DNA from: Stictocephala bisonia
Lineage: Eukaryota; Arthropoda; Insecta; Hemiptera; Membracidae
Length of the DNA stretch: 64,000 nt
NCBI GenBank assembly: GCA_035578905.1
Contig: JAQJVL010000002.1
Span: 6,007,717-6,071,716 of the forward strand
Reading direction: 5' to 3'
Shown here: piece by piece, positions 20,471-33,555 of the stretch
Layout: each line of letters starts with the position of its first letter
How positions within the stretch are numbered: the stretch's first letter is position 1
Translations under genes and position numbers: made by a program
Notes under the pieces: model-generated
What the model saw: only the letters and a program-made list of their open reading frames with translations
What the model was told of the DNA's origin: nothing
The model's database searches: none

Positions 20471-22968
20471 TTGATAATCGGTCGATATAGCTTGATCATC
20501 GGTCTATATGGCTTGATCATCGGTCGATATAGCTTGATAATCGGTCAATATAGCTTGATTATCGGTCGATATAGCTTGATTATCGGTCGATATAGCTTGA
20601 TTATCGGTCGATATAGCTTGATAATCGGTCGATATAGCTTGATCATCGGTCGATATAGCTTGATCATCGGTCAATATGGCTTGATTATCGGTCGATATAG
20701 CTTGATTATCGGTCGATATAGCTTGATCATCGGTCGATATGGCTTGATCATCGGTCGATATAGCTTGATCATCGGTCGATATAGCTTGATTATCGGTCGA
20801 TATAGCTTGATTATCGGTCGATATAGCTTGATTATCGGTCGATATAGCTTGATCATCGGTCGATATAGCTTGATCATCGGTCGATATAGCTTGATCATCG
20901 GTCGATATGGCTTGATAATCGGTTGATATAGCTTGATAATCGGTCGATATAGCTTGATAATTGGTCGATATAGCTTGATAATTGGTCGATATAGCTTGAT
21001 CATCGGTCGATATAGCTTGATAATCAGTCGATATAGCTTGATAATTGGTCGATATAGCTTGATCATCGGTCGATATGCCTTGATAATCGGTTGATATAGC
21101 TTGATAATCGGTCGATATAGCTTGATCATCGGTCGATATGGCTTGATAATCGGTTGATATAGCTTGATCATCGGTCGATATGGCTTGATAATCGGTTGAT
21201 ATAGCTTGATAATCGGTCGATATAGCTTGATAATTGGTCGATATAGCTTGATAATTAATCGATATAGCTTGATCATCGGTCGATATAGCTTGATAATCGG
21301 TTGATATAGCTTGATCATCTGTCGATATGGCTTGATAATCAGTTGATATAGCTTGATAATCAGTTGATATAGCTTGATAATCAGTTGATATAGCTCGATA
21401 ATCGGTCGATATACCTTGATAATTGGTCGATATAGCTTGATAATTGGTCGATATAGCTTGATCATCGGTCGATATAGCTTGATCATTGGTCGATATAGCT
21501 TGATAATTGGTCGATATAGCTTGATCATCGGTCGATATGGCTTGATAATCGGTTGATATAGCTTGCTCATCGGTCGATATGGCTTGATAATCGGTTGATA
21601 TAGCTTGATAATCGGTCGATATAGTTTGATCATCGGTCGATATAGCTTGATAATTGGTCGATACAGCTTGATCATCGGTCGATATAGCTTGATAATTAGT
21701 CGATATAGCTTGATCATCGGTCGATATAGCTTGATCATCGGTCGATATGGCTTGATAATCGGTCGATATAGCTTGATTATCGGTCGATATAGCTTGATAA
21801 TCAGTCGATATAGCTTGATCATCGGTCGATATAGCTTGATCATCGGTCGATATAGCTTGATAATCGGTTGATATAGCTTGATCATCGGTCGATATGGCTT
21901 GATAATCGGTTGATATAGCTTAATAATCGGTCGATATAGCTTGATAATTGGTCGATATAGCTTGATAATTAATCGATATAGCTTGATTATCGGTCGATAT
22001 AGCTTGATAATCAGTCGATATAGCTTGATAATCGGTCGATATAGCTTGATCATAGGTCGATATAGCTTGATCATCGGTCGATATGGCTTGATAATCGGTT
22101 GATATAGCTTGATCATCGGTCGATATAGCTTGATTATCGGTCGATATGGCTTGATAATCAGTCGATATAGCTTGATAATTGGTCGATATAGCTTGATCAT
22201 CGGTCGATATAGCTTGATAATCAGTCGATATAGCTTGATAATTGGTCGATATAGCTTGATCATCGGTCGATATGGCTTGATAATCGGTTGATATAGCTTG
22301 ATAATCGGTCGATATAGCTTGATCATCGGTCGATATGGCTTGATAATCGGTTGATATAGCTTGATCATCGGTCGATATGGCTTGATAATTGGTTGATATA
22401 GCTTAATAATCGGTCGATATAGCTTGATAATTGGTCGATATAGCTTGATAATTAATCGATATAGCTTGATCATTGGTCGATATAGCTTGATAATCAGTCG
22501 ATATAGCTTGATAATTGGTCGATATAGCTTGATCATCGGTCGATATGGCTTGATAATCGGTTGATATAGCTTGATAATCGGTCGATATAGCTTGATCATC
22601 AGTCGATATGGCTTGATAATCGGTTGATATAGCTTGATCATCGGTCGTTATAGCTTGATAATTGGTCGATATAGCTTGATAATTGGTCGATATAGCATGA
22701 TAATTGGTCGATATGGCTTGATAATCAGTCGATATAGCTTGATAATTGGTCGATATAGCTTGATCATCAGTCGATATAGCTTGATAATTGGTCGATATAG
22801 CTTGATTATCGGTCGATATAGCTTGATAATCAGTTGATATAGCTTGATAATCGGTCGATATAGCTTGATCATCGGTCGATAAAGCTTGATAATTGGTCAA
22901 TATAGCTTAATAATCGGTCGATATAGCTTGATAATCAGTCGATATAGCTTGATAATTGGTCGATATGG
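20471..22968. repeat. Satellite II array, copy 1 (21-bp unit, about 119 units)
   Basis: The unit core is GATAATCGGTCGATATAG followed by CTT. Variants mostly alternate AATCGG, AATTGG, CATCGG, TATCGG and the GG/AG ending of the unit. Because 21 is divisible by three the array is open in most frames on both strands, giving false proteins of up to 656 codons with period 7. Rare variants recur at fixed offsets: TTAATCGATATAG at 21255, 21969 and 22452, and GCTTAATAATCGG at 21918 and 22401. The 483-bp offset equals 23 units, showing block duplication inside the array. Confidence 0.97.
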
Positions 22969-23511
22969 CTACTTCAGTTGCGTAACAGTAAACACAACTA
23001 ATGTACAATAATTGGTCAGGATGAAAATTGTTCTCGTAACCATCATCTTCCAACCATCCAAAAACTTAATTTATACTATCTTACTTATTGAATATAAATA
23101 TTCGATTAATATCGAGTTTCTTGCCATCTAACAGGATTTGAAAATATTCTTGGAAATAAGTCAATAATTGGCTATATTTTTCCCATAAATGCGTTTTATT
23201 TTGCAGAGATTACAGATTAAAAAAAAAAAAAAATCGAAACACAAATGTCACAGTTTTTAGTATATTTGATCTATTTCCGTTAGTGTATATTATTTTTTTT
23301 TTTTTAGTTTTATGTGTTTTTCGATAATTATGAATTTGAAAACTATTTTTGTCGAGTTGCAGTGAATAGTTATTTCTCGGGATAAAGCAGAAAAACTACT
23401 TTCACGCTGAATATTGGTTAGCAGCCATTACTTGATAATTAATTAAAAACACCAACTATCAGCCAAAAAAAACCACGTTAAGCTATATTCCTGCCCGATT
23501 TTAACGAAAAA
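22969..23511. other. Non-coding tract after satellite II, shared by both copies
   Basis: Begins with CTTCAGTTGCGTAACAGTAA and matches 35387-35927. Contains poly-A and poly-T tracts and no recognisable gene. Confidence 0.7.
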
Positions 23512-23888
23512 AATGAATTTTTGTTCAATAAATATACAATTAAGATATGTTAAGTTATGTATCGTATGGTTGGGTAAGTGAAAAGTGTATTTTTAGGTCC
23601 AAACAAATAATTTAATCGAATAATTAAATTATTATTGAATAAATAATAAAATCATGGTCAGCATTACAATTTATCAGAAAAATCTTAAAACAATGGCATA
23701 TTAACAAGATGGTTTTTTACTATAAGTTAAAAAACTAGTTTTACGATTTTTCTGTAAAAAACGAGTATTCCAAGGTTGAAATCAACCTCCTTAAGATATG
23801 TAAACTCATATTTCACCGCTTTTTCAACAAGAAATCGATTTCCAAAAGTGGCTGGAAAGTTCATAATTAACAGATTATAAATGTTTAT
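23512..23888 (-). repeat. Dispersed repeat R1, copy 2
   Basis: Reverse complement of the family described at 5513-5852, intact over about 375 bp. It sits at the downstream edge of duplication copy 1, 27 bp from the junction at 23915. Confidence 0.75.
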
Positions 23889-23997
23889 ACTGGTCGTTTG
23901 TACAGACACAAAATATGCGCTGATTAATAAAATAAATATTAAGGAGGTTCCAGATTTATTGAACACCCGGCATTTGTTTGACTTCCCACGTCATGTT

Positions 23998-26900
23998 TTG
24001 TCGTGTGTGGGAATGACACCTCACATATTTGTATAACACCTCTTATGTAGGTATAACATTCTAGATCTAGGTGTGATACTTCATGTGTAGGAATGACACC
24101 TCACATATTTGTATGACACCTCTTATGTAGGTATAACATTCAAGATCTAGGTGTGATACTTCATGTGTAGGAATGACACCTCACATATTTGTATGACACC
24201 TCTTATGTAGGTATAACATTCTAGATCTAGGTGTGATACTTCATGTGTAGGAATGACACCTCACATATTTGTATGACACCTCTTATGTAGGTATAACATT
24301 CTAGATCTAGGTGTGATACTTCATGTGTGGGAATGACACCTCACATATTTGTATGACACCTCTTATGTAGGTATAACATTCTAGATCTAGGTGTGATACT
24401 TCGTGTAGGAATGACACCTCACATATTTGTATGACACCTCTTATGTAGGTATAACATTCTAGATCTAGGTGTGATACTTCATGTGTAGGAATGACACCTC
24501 ACATATTTGTATGACACCTCTTATGTAGGTATAACATTCTAGATCTAGGTGTGATACTTCATGTGTGGGAATGACACCTCACATATTTGTATGACACCTC
24601 TTATGTAGGTATAACATTCTAGATCTAGGTGTGATACTTCATGTGTAGGAATGACACCTCACATATTTGTATGACACCTCTTATGTAGGTATAACATTCT
24701 AGATCTAGGTGTGATACTTCGTGTAGGAATGACACCTCACATATTTGTATGACACCTCTTATGTAGGTATAACATTCTAGATCTAGGTGTGATACTTCAT
24801 GTGTAGGAATGACACCTCACATATTTGTATGACACCTCTTATGTAGGTATAACATTCTAGATCTAGGTGTGATACTTCGTGTAGGAATGACACCTCACAT
24901 ATTTGTATGACACCTCTTATGTAGGTATAACATTCTAGATCTAGGTGTGATACTTCATGTATAGGAATGACACCTCACATATTTGTATGACACCTCTTAT
25001 GTAGGTATAACATTCTAGATCTAGGTGTGATACTTCATGTGTAGGAATGACACCTCACATATTTGTATGACACCTCTTATGTAGGTATAACATTCTAGAT
25101 CTAGGTGTGATACTTCATGTATAGGAATGACACCTCACATATTTGTATGACACCTCTTATGTAGGTATAACATTCTAGATCTAGGTGTGATACTTCATGT
25201 GTAGGAATGACACCTCACATATTTGTATGACACCTCTTATGTAGGTATAACATTCTAGATCTAGGTGTGATACTTCATGTGTAGGAATGACACCTCACAT
25301 ATTTGTATGACACCTCTTATGTAGGTATAACATTCTAGATCTAGGTGTGATACTTCATGTGTAGGAATGACACCTCACATATTTGTATGACACCTCTTAT
25401 GTAGGTATAACATTCTAGATCTAGGTGTGATACTTCATGTGTGGGAATGACACCTCACATATTTGTATGACACCTCTTATGTAGGTATAACATTCTAGAT
25501 CTAGGTGTGATACTTCGTGTAGGAATGACACCTCACATATTTGTATGACACCTCTTATGTAGGTATAACATTCTAGATCTAGGTGTGATACTTCATGTGT
25601 AGGAATGACACCTCACATATTTGTATGACACCTCTTATGTAGGTATAACATTCTAGATCTAGGTGTGATACTTCATGTGTGGGAATGACACCTCACATAT
25701 TTGTATGACACCTCTAATGTAGGTATAACATTCTAGATCTAGGTGTGATACTTCATGTGTAGGAATGACACCTCACATATTTGCATGACACCTCTTATGT
25801 AGGTATAACATTCTAGATCTAGGTGTGATACTTCGTGTAGGAATGACACCTCACATATTTGTATGACACCTCTTATGTAGGTATAACATTCTAGATCTAG
25901 GTGTGATACTTCATGTGTAGGAATGACACCTCACATATTTGTATGACACCTCTTATGTAGGTATAACATTCTAGATCTAGGTGTGATACTTCATGTATAG
26001 GAATGACACCTCACATATTTGTATGACACCTCTTATGTAGGTATAACATTCTAGATCTAGGTGTGATACTTCATGTGTAGGAATGACACCTCACATATTT
26101 GTATGACACCTCTTATGTAGGTATAACATTCTAGATCTAAGTGTGATACTTCATGTATAGGAATGACACCTCACATATTTGTATGACACCTCTTATGTAG
26201 GTATAACATTCTAGATCTAGGTGTGATACTTCATGTGTAGGAATGACACCTCACATATTTGTATGACACCTCTTATGTAGGTATAACATTCTAGATCTAG
26301 GTGTGATACTTCATGTGTAGGAATGACACCTCACATATTTGTATGACACCTCTTATGTAGGTATAACATTCTAGATCTAGGTGTGATACTTCGTGTAGGA
26401 ATGACACCTCACATATTTGTATGACACCTCTTATGTAGGTATAACATTCTAGATCTAGGTGTGATACTTCATGTGTGGGAATGACACCTCACATATTTGT
26501 ATGACACCTCTTATGTAGGTATAACATTCTAGATCTAGGTGTGATACTTCATGTGTAGGAATGACACCTCACATATTTGTATGACACCTCTTATGTAGGT
26601 ATAACATTCTAGATCTAGGTGTGATACTTCATGTGTGGGAATGACACCTCACATATTTGTATGACACCTCTTATGTAGGTATAACATTCTAGATCTAGGT
26701 GTGATACTTCATGTGTAGGAATGACACCTCACATATTTGTATGACACCTCTTATGTAGGTATAACATTCTAGATCTAGGTGTGATACTTCATGTGTGGGA
26801 ATGACACCTCACATATTTGTATGACACCTCTTATGTAGGTATAACATTCTAGATCTAGGTGTGATACTTCATGTGTAGGAATGACACCTCACATATTTGT

Positions 26901-27350
26901 ATGACACCTCTTATGTAGGTATAACATTCTAGATCTAGGTGTGATACTTCATGTGTAGGAATGACACCTCACATATTTGTATGACACCTCTTATGTAGGT
27001 ATAACATTCTAGATCTAGGTGTGATACTTCATGTGTAGGAATGACACCTCACATATTTGTATGACACCTCTTATGTAGGTATAACATTCTAGATCTAGGT
27101 GTGATACTTCATGTGTAGGAATGACACCTCACATATTTGTATGACACCTCTTATGTAGGTATAACATTCTAGATCTAGGTGTGATACTTCATGTATAGGA
27201 ATGACACCTCACATATTTGTATGACACCTCTTATGTAGGTATAACATTCTAGATCTAGGTGTGATACTTCGTGTGTAGGAATGACACCTCACATATTTGT
27301 ATGACACCTCTTATGTAGGCATAACACCCTAGATCTAGGTGTCACACTTT
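23998..27350. repeat. Satellite I array, copy 2 (about 42 units of 78-80 bp)
   Basis: Highly homogeneous tandem array. Most units are 80 bp; a recurrent 78-bp form lacks two bases in the TTCATGTGTAGG region (TTCGTGTAGG). Four main variants can be typed there: TGTGTAGG, TGTGTGGG, CGTGTAGG (short) and TGTATAGG. The order of variants over 24081-25190 largely repeats over 25195-26230, indicating a higher-order block of 13-14 units. The array ends about 220 bp before the acceptor of the Osiris exon at 27569, so any transcript coming from an upstream exon would carry it in an intron. Confidence 0.97.
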
Positions 27351-27568
27351 ATGTACAGGTGTGAGACCACGTGTAGGGAAGGACCTCATTTATATGTGTG
27401 CCATCCAGAATTAAATATAACGTATATCAGACCTACGATCTATATCAGTGACACCTTACATGTAGAACAACAGTTTTTCTTCACTGTACAAAAGCACATT
27501 TATGTAAGTAAAATCTATTTGTTTAGTCATTATACGTGTTACCTTTGATTATACAAATGTTTCCACAG

Positions 27569-29621
27569 GTAGAAAGAAGAAGGACAAAGGTGGGATGATG
27601 ATGATGGCAGCGGCTGCGATGGGAGGCATGATGTTACAGATGGCAATGGGCAAGATAGCTCTTCTTGCTGGCAAGGCACTGCTCATTGGAAAGGTTTGAT
27701 ATAACAAGTTTGCAATAGCTTTTACTTGTAATGCTATAGATAACGGGTGGTAAAATATATCAGAAATGATTTTATATGGTTCAAATTGAGGTTTGTAAGT
27801 CTGCTACAAAACTTCTTAGGTTGCTACTAAGTTTTTTTTACTAACGTAAATAAAATGATAATCACGAATATAGAATTAGTTATACAGATTTCAAAGGGCT
27901 TGGCTAACAGAAGTTTTGCTATAAAGTTTGTTCCATCAAAAGGTTTTATAAGTCCATTAGTTTTTGGTTGCTGATATTGTTATCTTATTTAAATATTGTT
28001 AGTATATTGTGTTGTTACTGTTGTTTTCGATCATGGTTAAATTTTTAATATTTATTTACAATTTGTTGTTAATGATATTTTTTGTTTGTTTATTTTGTTT
28101 GATTCTCACTATTTATTATAATTAACAATATTGAATTCTCATTTTCATAACATACTATTTATTAGCCTATAATACTGGTTTATTGTTGCTAGCTGCTAAT
28201 CTGTGTGAATATTTAGCATGGAGAACACTGAACTATGTATATATTCTGTTTCATGTCTTTTGTATTGCATATTCTTAAATTAATTGTATTCCTGCATTGT
28301 AATTGGGTGTTTGCCGGTTGTGCAACACTGTGAAATTGAATAAATAAATAAAAATATATGAAACAGATATTTGAAAAAAAAAAAAAAATATGACAGTCTT
28401 GCACTAATTAATCTTAGTAATTAAATATACATTAAGAAAAGGCTAGAAATAAAAAGCTCCCATTAATATTTGTAACTCCCGATTAATTTTATTCAACTGC
28501 ACATAAGTAGCTAAAAAAATTTATTTATTTGTAAAAAGATATTTACAAAAAGACCAAGTCAGAACCTCATGCTCATTCTTTCGTTTAAACTTAAAATCGG
28601 GCTCATAGTTGCCATAAAGTAATTTAATACCTTTGATTAGTTAGGCCTACATTAACTAATGACACTTTCTAAGGAATAATCGGCCTAAGCTTGTACCAAC
28701 AATTGCTCATCTTTATTCATCATACTCAGCAGAAATCCATAATCGCCCAAACAGACTGCCATATTAAAAATAAATAAATAAGTACATTTGGATATTTTCC
28801 GTTAATTTACTACCATAACAATAACTTAGGTTAACCTAACATAACCAAACCAAACCTAACATAACATAAATAAACCTAACATAACCTAACTAAACCTAAC
28901 CTAACCTAACATAACATAAATAAACCTAAATAACCTAACCAAACCTAACATAACATAAATAAACCTAATATAACCTAACCAAACCTAACATAACCTAATC
29001 AAACCTAACATAACATAACTAAACCTAACATAAACTAACCAAACCTAACATAACCCAACCAAACCTAACATATCCTAAACAAACCTAACATAACATAAAT
29101 AAACCTAACATAACCTAACCAAACCTAACATAACCTAAACAAACCTAACATAACATAAATAAATCTAAACAAACCTAAAATAACTTAACCTAAGTAGTGG
29201 CAGTGAATTAACGGAATGGTCCAAATTGTCTTTATAAAATAATTATTAAAATATTGAACATTTATCTTAAGGTCCTTGTGATCTAGAAACAAATACTTTA
29301 TTATATAAGATGATATTTACTTACAAAGTTCAATAGAGAAACAGTAGGCTAGATATAGTTTTATGGTAGCCTATACATTTATTTATTAAATAACTGAATA
29401 TTGGTGTTATGTCACAGGTTGCTCTACTACTATCGGCCATCATAGGGCTGAAGAAACTTGTAGGCGGAGGAGGTGGAGGCCATGATAGCCACCCCCAGGT
29501 CGTGTATGCTGGCAGCGAACATCACGGAGGCGGTTGGGGACGCAGCGTCGAGCCAGAAACAGCGGATGCGGCGCAGAACCTCGCTTACAGCGCCTACCAA
29601 CCCCAGGCATTGCGCACCTGA
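27569..29621 (+). CDS. Osiris (DUF1676) family gene B, last two coding exons (duplicate of A)
   Basis: Exons 27569-27693 (acceptor CCACAG, phase 1) and 29418-29621 (acceptor GTCACAG, stop at 29619-29621), with a 1724-bp intron holding a MITE-like element with a telomere-like array as in A. All 109 residues are identical to gene A, including the Met/Ala-rich hydrophobic segment and AQNLAY. I count four nucleotide differences over 329 coding bases, all third-position and synonymous (Gly GGT/GGC, Lys AAG/AAA, Asp GAC/GAT, Pro CCA/CCC), while the flanking introns differ at many sites. That suggests the sequence is still selected as protein, or homogenised. No signal-peptide exon or DUF1676 N-terminal exon is visible between A and B, so B is either an alternative 3' end spliced from the exons that serve A, or a 5'-less duplicate. 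Confidence 0.85.
28799..29215. mobile_element. MITE-like element with telomere-like core, in intron of gene B
   Basis: Left end TTCCGTTAATTTACTACCA (about 28797-28815), right end TGGCAGTGAATTAACGGAA (about 29197-29215). Core is the 20-bp AACCTAACAT/AACCTAACCA array (28834-29190). It is the duplicate of 11285-11735; unit order and number differ, showing array turnover since duplication. Confidence 0.75.
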
Positions 29622-29639
29622 TAGCATTCATTAGTTGTT

Positions 29640-29645
29640 AATAAA
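29640..29645 (+). terminator. Polyadenylation signal of Osiris gene B
   Basis: AATAAA 18 bp past the stop codon, same as in gene A. Confidence 0.6.
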
Positions 29646-32039
29646 TTTTAAATGTAAATGTACATATGAAGTATTTATATGTATATAGTAGCCCATTATT
29701 TGGGATGTATTTAGCCCACCTCTTTTGAAAGTGATATGTATCAATAGAACATTTGGAGAATAAGTAATAATGAACTGTAAAATTGATGTCAAATATCAAG
29801 AGAAACTGAGAATGAATCTTTTAATAACTGTTAGTAGGTTATGAATATTATTCAGAAAAATAAAATATTTCAATTGTTCAAAATATTACAACAATTACAA
29901 CGAAAAATTAGGGAAGATACATCAAATTTAGCTCCTAAGCCAAGTTAAGTTTCTTTAAAAAGATTATGACGGTAATTTGGCCCTAATTATATTGTTTATA
30001 AAACCTTACAGTAAAAGTGAAATAATATTTCAAGAATTGAAAAAAAATCATAAAAAAACAATAATAAAGTAAAATGTTAAACTAGAGGAAAATTATTTCT
30101 TATTTATATTGACAAAATTCTTCATTGATAGTGACTTAATCTCAAATTATATTCCATCCACGTTCATACTTAATTCAAAGTTATAATTTAAAATTCATTA
30201 TTGTTCATTTAGTATCTTCATAATTTTCTGAAAACATGTGAACGTCAACCATTTTGTAAGGGTATAGGACTTTTGATGAGCTAATTTAGACAATTCTGTA
30301 CAAAACAAATTCAAATTTATATTTCAATTCATTATATTTGGAAAGGGGAGAAATAAGCTTAGCCTTTAGGATCTCAAGTTTTTCTTTGTTAGTTTATGCA
30401 TATTCAAGATAAGTATAACATTTTAAATTAGGAAGAATTGAGTTCCATTCTTCTATATCACTTTAGAAATGTTTGTTATATATTATATTTCTATTCCTAA
30501 TATTATTATATATTGCCATTCTCTAAAATATATGCGTTCCATAATGAGCAAAATATACTCATTTTCATAGTATGAGTATTGCTTTGTTAAATTTTTGTGT
30601 GGTGTTTGTCATGTTGTTATCTAGCATTCAGTTTTGTACATTCATTTTTTAATTTTCTTTCAAATAATCCCTCAAATATACTGCAACATTGAGTGCAAAT
30701 AATTTACTAACATGGAACAGTTTAAATTCATTTGTTAAATTAATAAGTATTCCTCAATATTTCTTTAATTTCAACTTACATTTACGTTAATTAATACTAT
30801 CAATAAAACTATTTGATAAAATGCACATGCAAACACTCTGTTTTTCACTAAAATTCAAATTATTTGGCATACAATATTTGTTGTGTTTGAAGAAAAAGAA
30901 AACATACTTTTTAGTTTGATTAAACAAAATCTTATATAAAATTTGAGATTGATTTTAGAATTGACGTTATTTATTATTAATTATTCCTAAATAAAATATA
31001 TACATTCCATAATGAGCAAAATATACTCATGTGCATAGTATGTTTATTCTTTGTTACATTGTTTTGTGGTGTTTCATGTCGACATCTAACATTTGCTCAG
31101 TTTTGTACATTCATTTTTTAGTTTTCTTCCAGATGATCTCTCAAATATACTGGAAAATAGAGTGCAAATAACTTAGCTGGAAAGTATTATTATAGTATTT
31201 TTAATTTATGTACTAACTTATTTATTTATTTTGAACGTATTTAAACAATGCTTCCTTGTTAATAAAATACTTTATGTTTTATTCTACCCATGGGCCATGT
31301 TTACTTTACAGCTTTATTGTTTTCCTGTTATGTCTATTTAATTTTTATTAGGGTAATTTTATGCTGTATAAAGTCTTTCTCAAAATGAAAAATGATGAGT
31401 TTTCAATTACTATTGAAAAATTGTATTATATTTCTATACATAACATGACATTAGAAAGAAAGAAATAGTGTTACATTAAATAGTTAAAATTTATTTGTAA
31501 AAGTAAAACACGCATATACGTCTTGTCTAAGAAAATTGATTTTTAAGCGAAAACACGGGAAAACTTAAAGGGGTGTTAAGATAAAATAACTCCATGAAAT
31601 TATACGAAAATTAAAAACGTTAAGTTAACTTTATCGTTAAAAAATGACTAACTGCTTTTAGGCCTTCATAAAGCATTTACAATAAAAAAAATCTACATTT
31701 AATCATAGTAATTAAACCAGGATGCCTCTATTATGTTCCTGATGTCATATTAAAGGTAATAATTTTGAATAGAAAATTTCACATCGATCAAAATCAGACA
31801 AAAATAAGGTCAGATAAATTTTACATCAGTTCAATACGTGTAGTTAAAAACTTAAGGACTTATTACAAAGTGTGTATCTTGTATGGAGTCTTAAACACCT
31901 GATGGGCGAACAAAGAGCATATATATAAAGTTTGTTCCCTCTTACTTATTCTTATTCTTATTCTTACATATAAGACGCCGACACAACGTTGTTGGTATTT
32001 TAAGGCGAATATGAATGGTTATACGAGTGTAGGATGAGT
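29646..32039. other. Non-coding tract downstream of gene B
   Basis: Co-linear with 12166-14599 with scattered substitutions and indels; holds the same 185-bp direct-repeat pair (about 30526-30708 and 31001-31176). No gene seen. Confidence 0.7.
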
Positions 32040-32163
32040 GTGGATGAGTGTAGTCTGATACTAACTGAGTTCAACTGTTCCTCAGAAAGGGCAATTTATT
32101 AATAGCCCAACAGCCAGGGCATCTAAGGGACCTACAGCTTTACGTGGAATCCGAACCACGTAG
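32040..32163 (+). pseudogene. Non-LTR retrotransposon C-terminal fragment (duplicate)
   Basis: Copy-2 counterpart of 14600-14736, with the same INSPTARASKGPTALRGIR reading and a stop at 32161-32163. Confidence 0.6.
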
Positions 32164-32359
32164 CGCTGGTCTGATTTTCAGCTAATTGACAAGCCTGATA
32201 GTCAGTTATCTCCACCACACAACATCCGCACAATGATTACCACCCAACATGGACACCCCAGACTTCTCTAGTAGTGTCCACGCCGATAGCAACCATCAAG
32301 CGGACGCCATGTCGGTATTATGAGGACCGAGCATCCAACCTATCGCCTACAATCTCCCA

Positions 32360-33555
32360 AACACTTTGTCCTCATTTAGCTGGGTTACAGCACTGCATGT
32401 GGAGAATCTCATTAAAGAATTAATTTTTTTAATACTTAAGTATTATAAAAAACTTAAGGTCTCAAAAGTATTAACTGCAAACATACAACATGTGACATAT
32501 TATATTAGAGGTGAAATGCTTGACTATTTTGGTGCAATTGAATTTGAGTTTTACATATAAGTTTCAAAATGGTGGCCAATATATACATAAAATCACTTTT
32601 TTGTATTTTGATCCCTAAATTCACAGCTTACATGAAAATAAAATTTAAAAAAAAATCAGAATTCCTGAAACAATGTTCTTTAAAACGAAACACAATATAG
32701 CTCATTTTTACTTTAATATTTTACTTTGAAAAATTTTTTAAAATTTTAAAAATCCCAAAATTCGAAAATATTAAATAGCAACACCACGTTTGTGGCATAT
32801 TAAATAAGAGAGAGTAACCAGCTGAACAACTTTTTCGCTTAAACAATAGGTACATATTGAACAATAACAAAATTATGGTTGAAAAACCTTTAAATTTGTT
32901 AATTTGTCAAGAAAATATAAGCGTAAAGGCTTCTAAAAGTCTTCTTTATTTAGTCTAGAATCTTAGTTAATTATTATGCCATTAAAACATTCTAATAAAT
33001 AGTCCACCTATTTTAAATAACGTAACATACAACTTTTATCAGTAAAATACATGTCATTTAGGCTTAACGCAAAATGATTATGTAGTGTATAGAGAACTTA
33101 TTATCAGCTGTTTGGTACAAGAGAAGGGATGATCCCTGCTGTTTAGGCTTTCACTAAATGGATTGAAAATATATTGTAGATGGTGACAGACTCTTTAAGC
33201 ACCTTTTATAATAAAGGAATCAAGTGACTTATATTATTGAAATAAACCAGTTTGTAAAATAGTTTCATTAAAGAAAACATTTGATAGTTTCTTATGTAAA
33301 AATGTTTTATACTGTATTGTTTATGCCTAACCTGATTGTTATTTAATGCATATAAGTATTAAAAATAGGTGAATTATATATTATAATGTTTCAATTGCAT
33401 AATAATTAATAATGATTGTAGACTACATAAAGAATACCATTTAAATGTCTTTTAAGGTGATAATTACTTAACAAAACAACAAATGTAAAGCTTTTTAACC
33501 ATAATTTTATTAATATTCAAAATATACCTAATGCTTAACTGTAAAAGCTGTTCAG
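32360..33555. mobile_element. Truncated foldback element
   Basis: Counterpart of the 14955-16600 palindrome, but the right arm stops at 33555, equivalent to 16136. The outer part of the right arm is missing, so the element can no longer fold along its whole length. The 3.7-kb gap relative to copy 1 starts exactly here, which implies a deletion in copy 2. Confidence 0.75.

Larger units (their letters stand above)
9293..23915 (+). repeat. Segmental duplication, copy 1 (14.6 kb)
   Basis: The sequence from 9293 (TGCGCTGATTAATAAA) to 23915 (GACACAAAATA) is repeated immediately downstream at 23916-36330 in the same orientation, with a short TA microhomology at the junction. It holds satellite I, the Osiris exons of gene A, the intronic MITE-like element, non-LTR debris, a foldback element, satellite II and repeat R1. 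Copy 1 alone has 16137-19873. Non-satellite parts differ from copy 2 by scattered substitutions and small indels (a few per cent by eye), so the event is recent but not brand new. Confidence 0.92.

Noticed and set aside
20671..22641. 656-codon open frame on the - strand (repeating IIKLYRP/MIKLYRP)
   Set aside because: It is satellite II read in one frame; the 21-bp unit keeps several frames open on both strands, and there is no non-repetitive start or end region.
23998..27350. CRISPR-like array
   Set aside because: Repeats are contiguous 80-bp units without unique spacers, in an insect genome.
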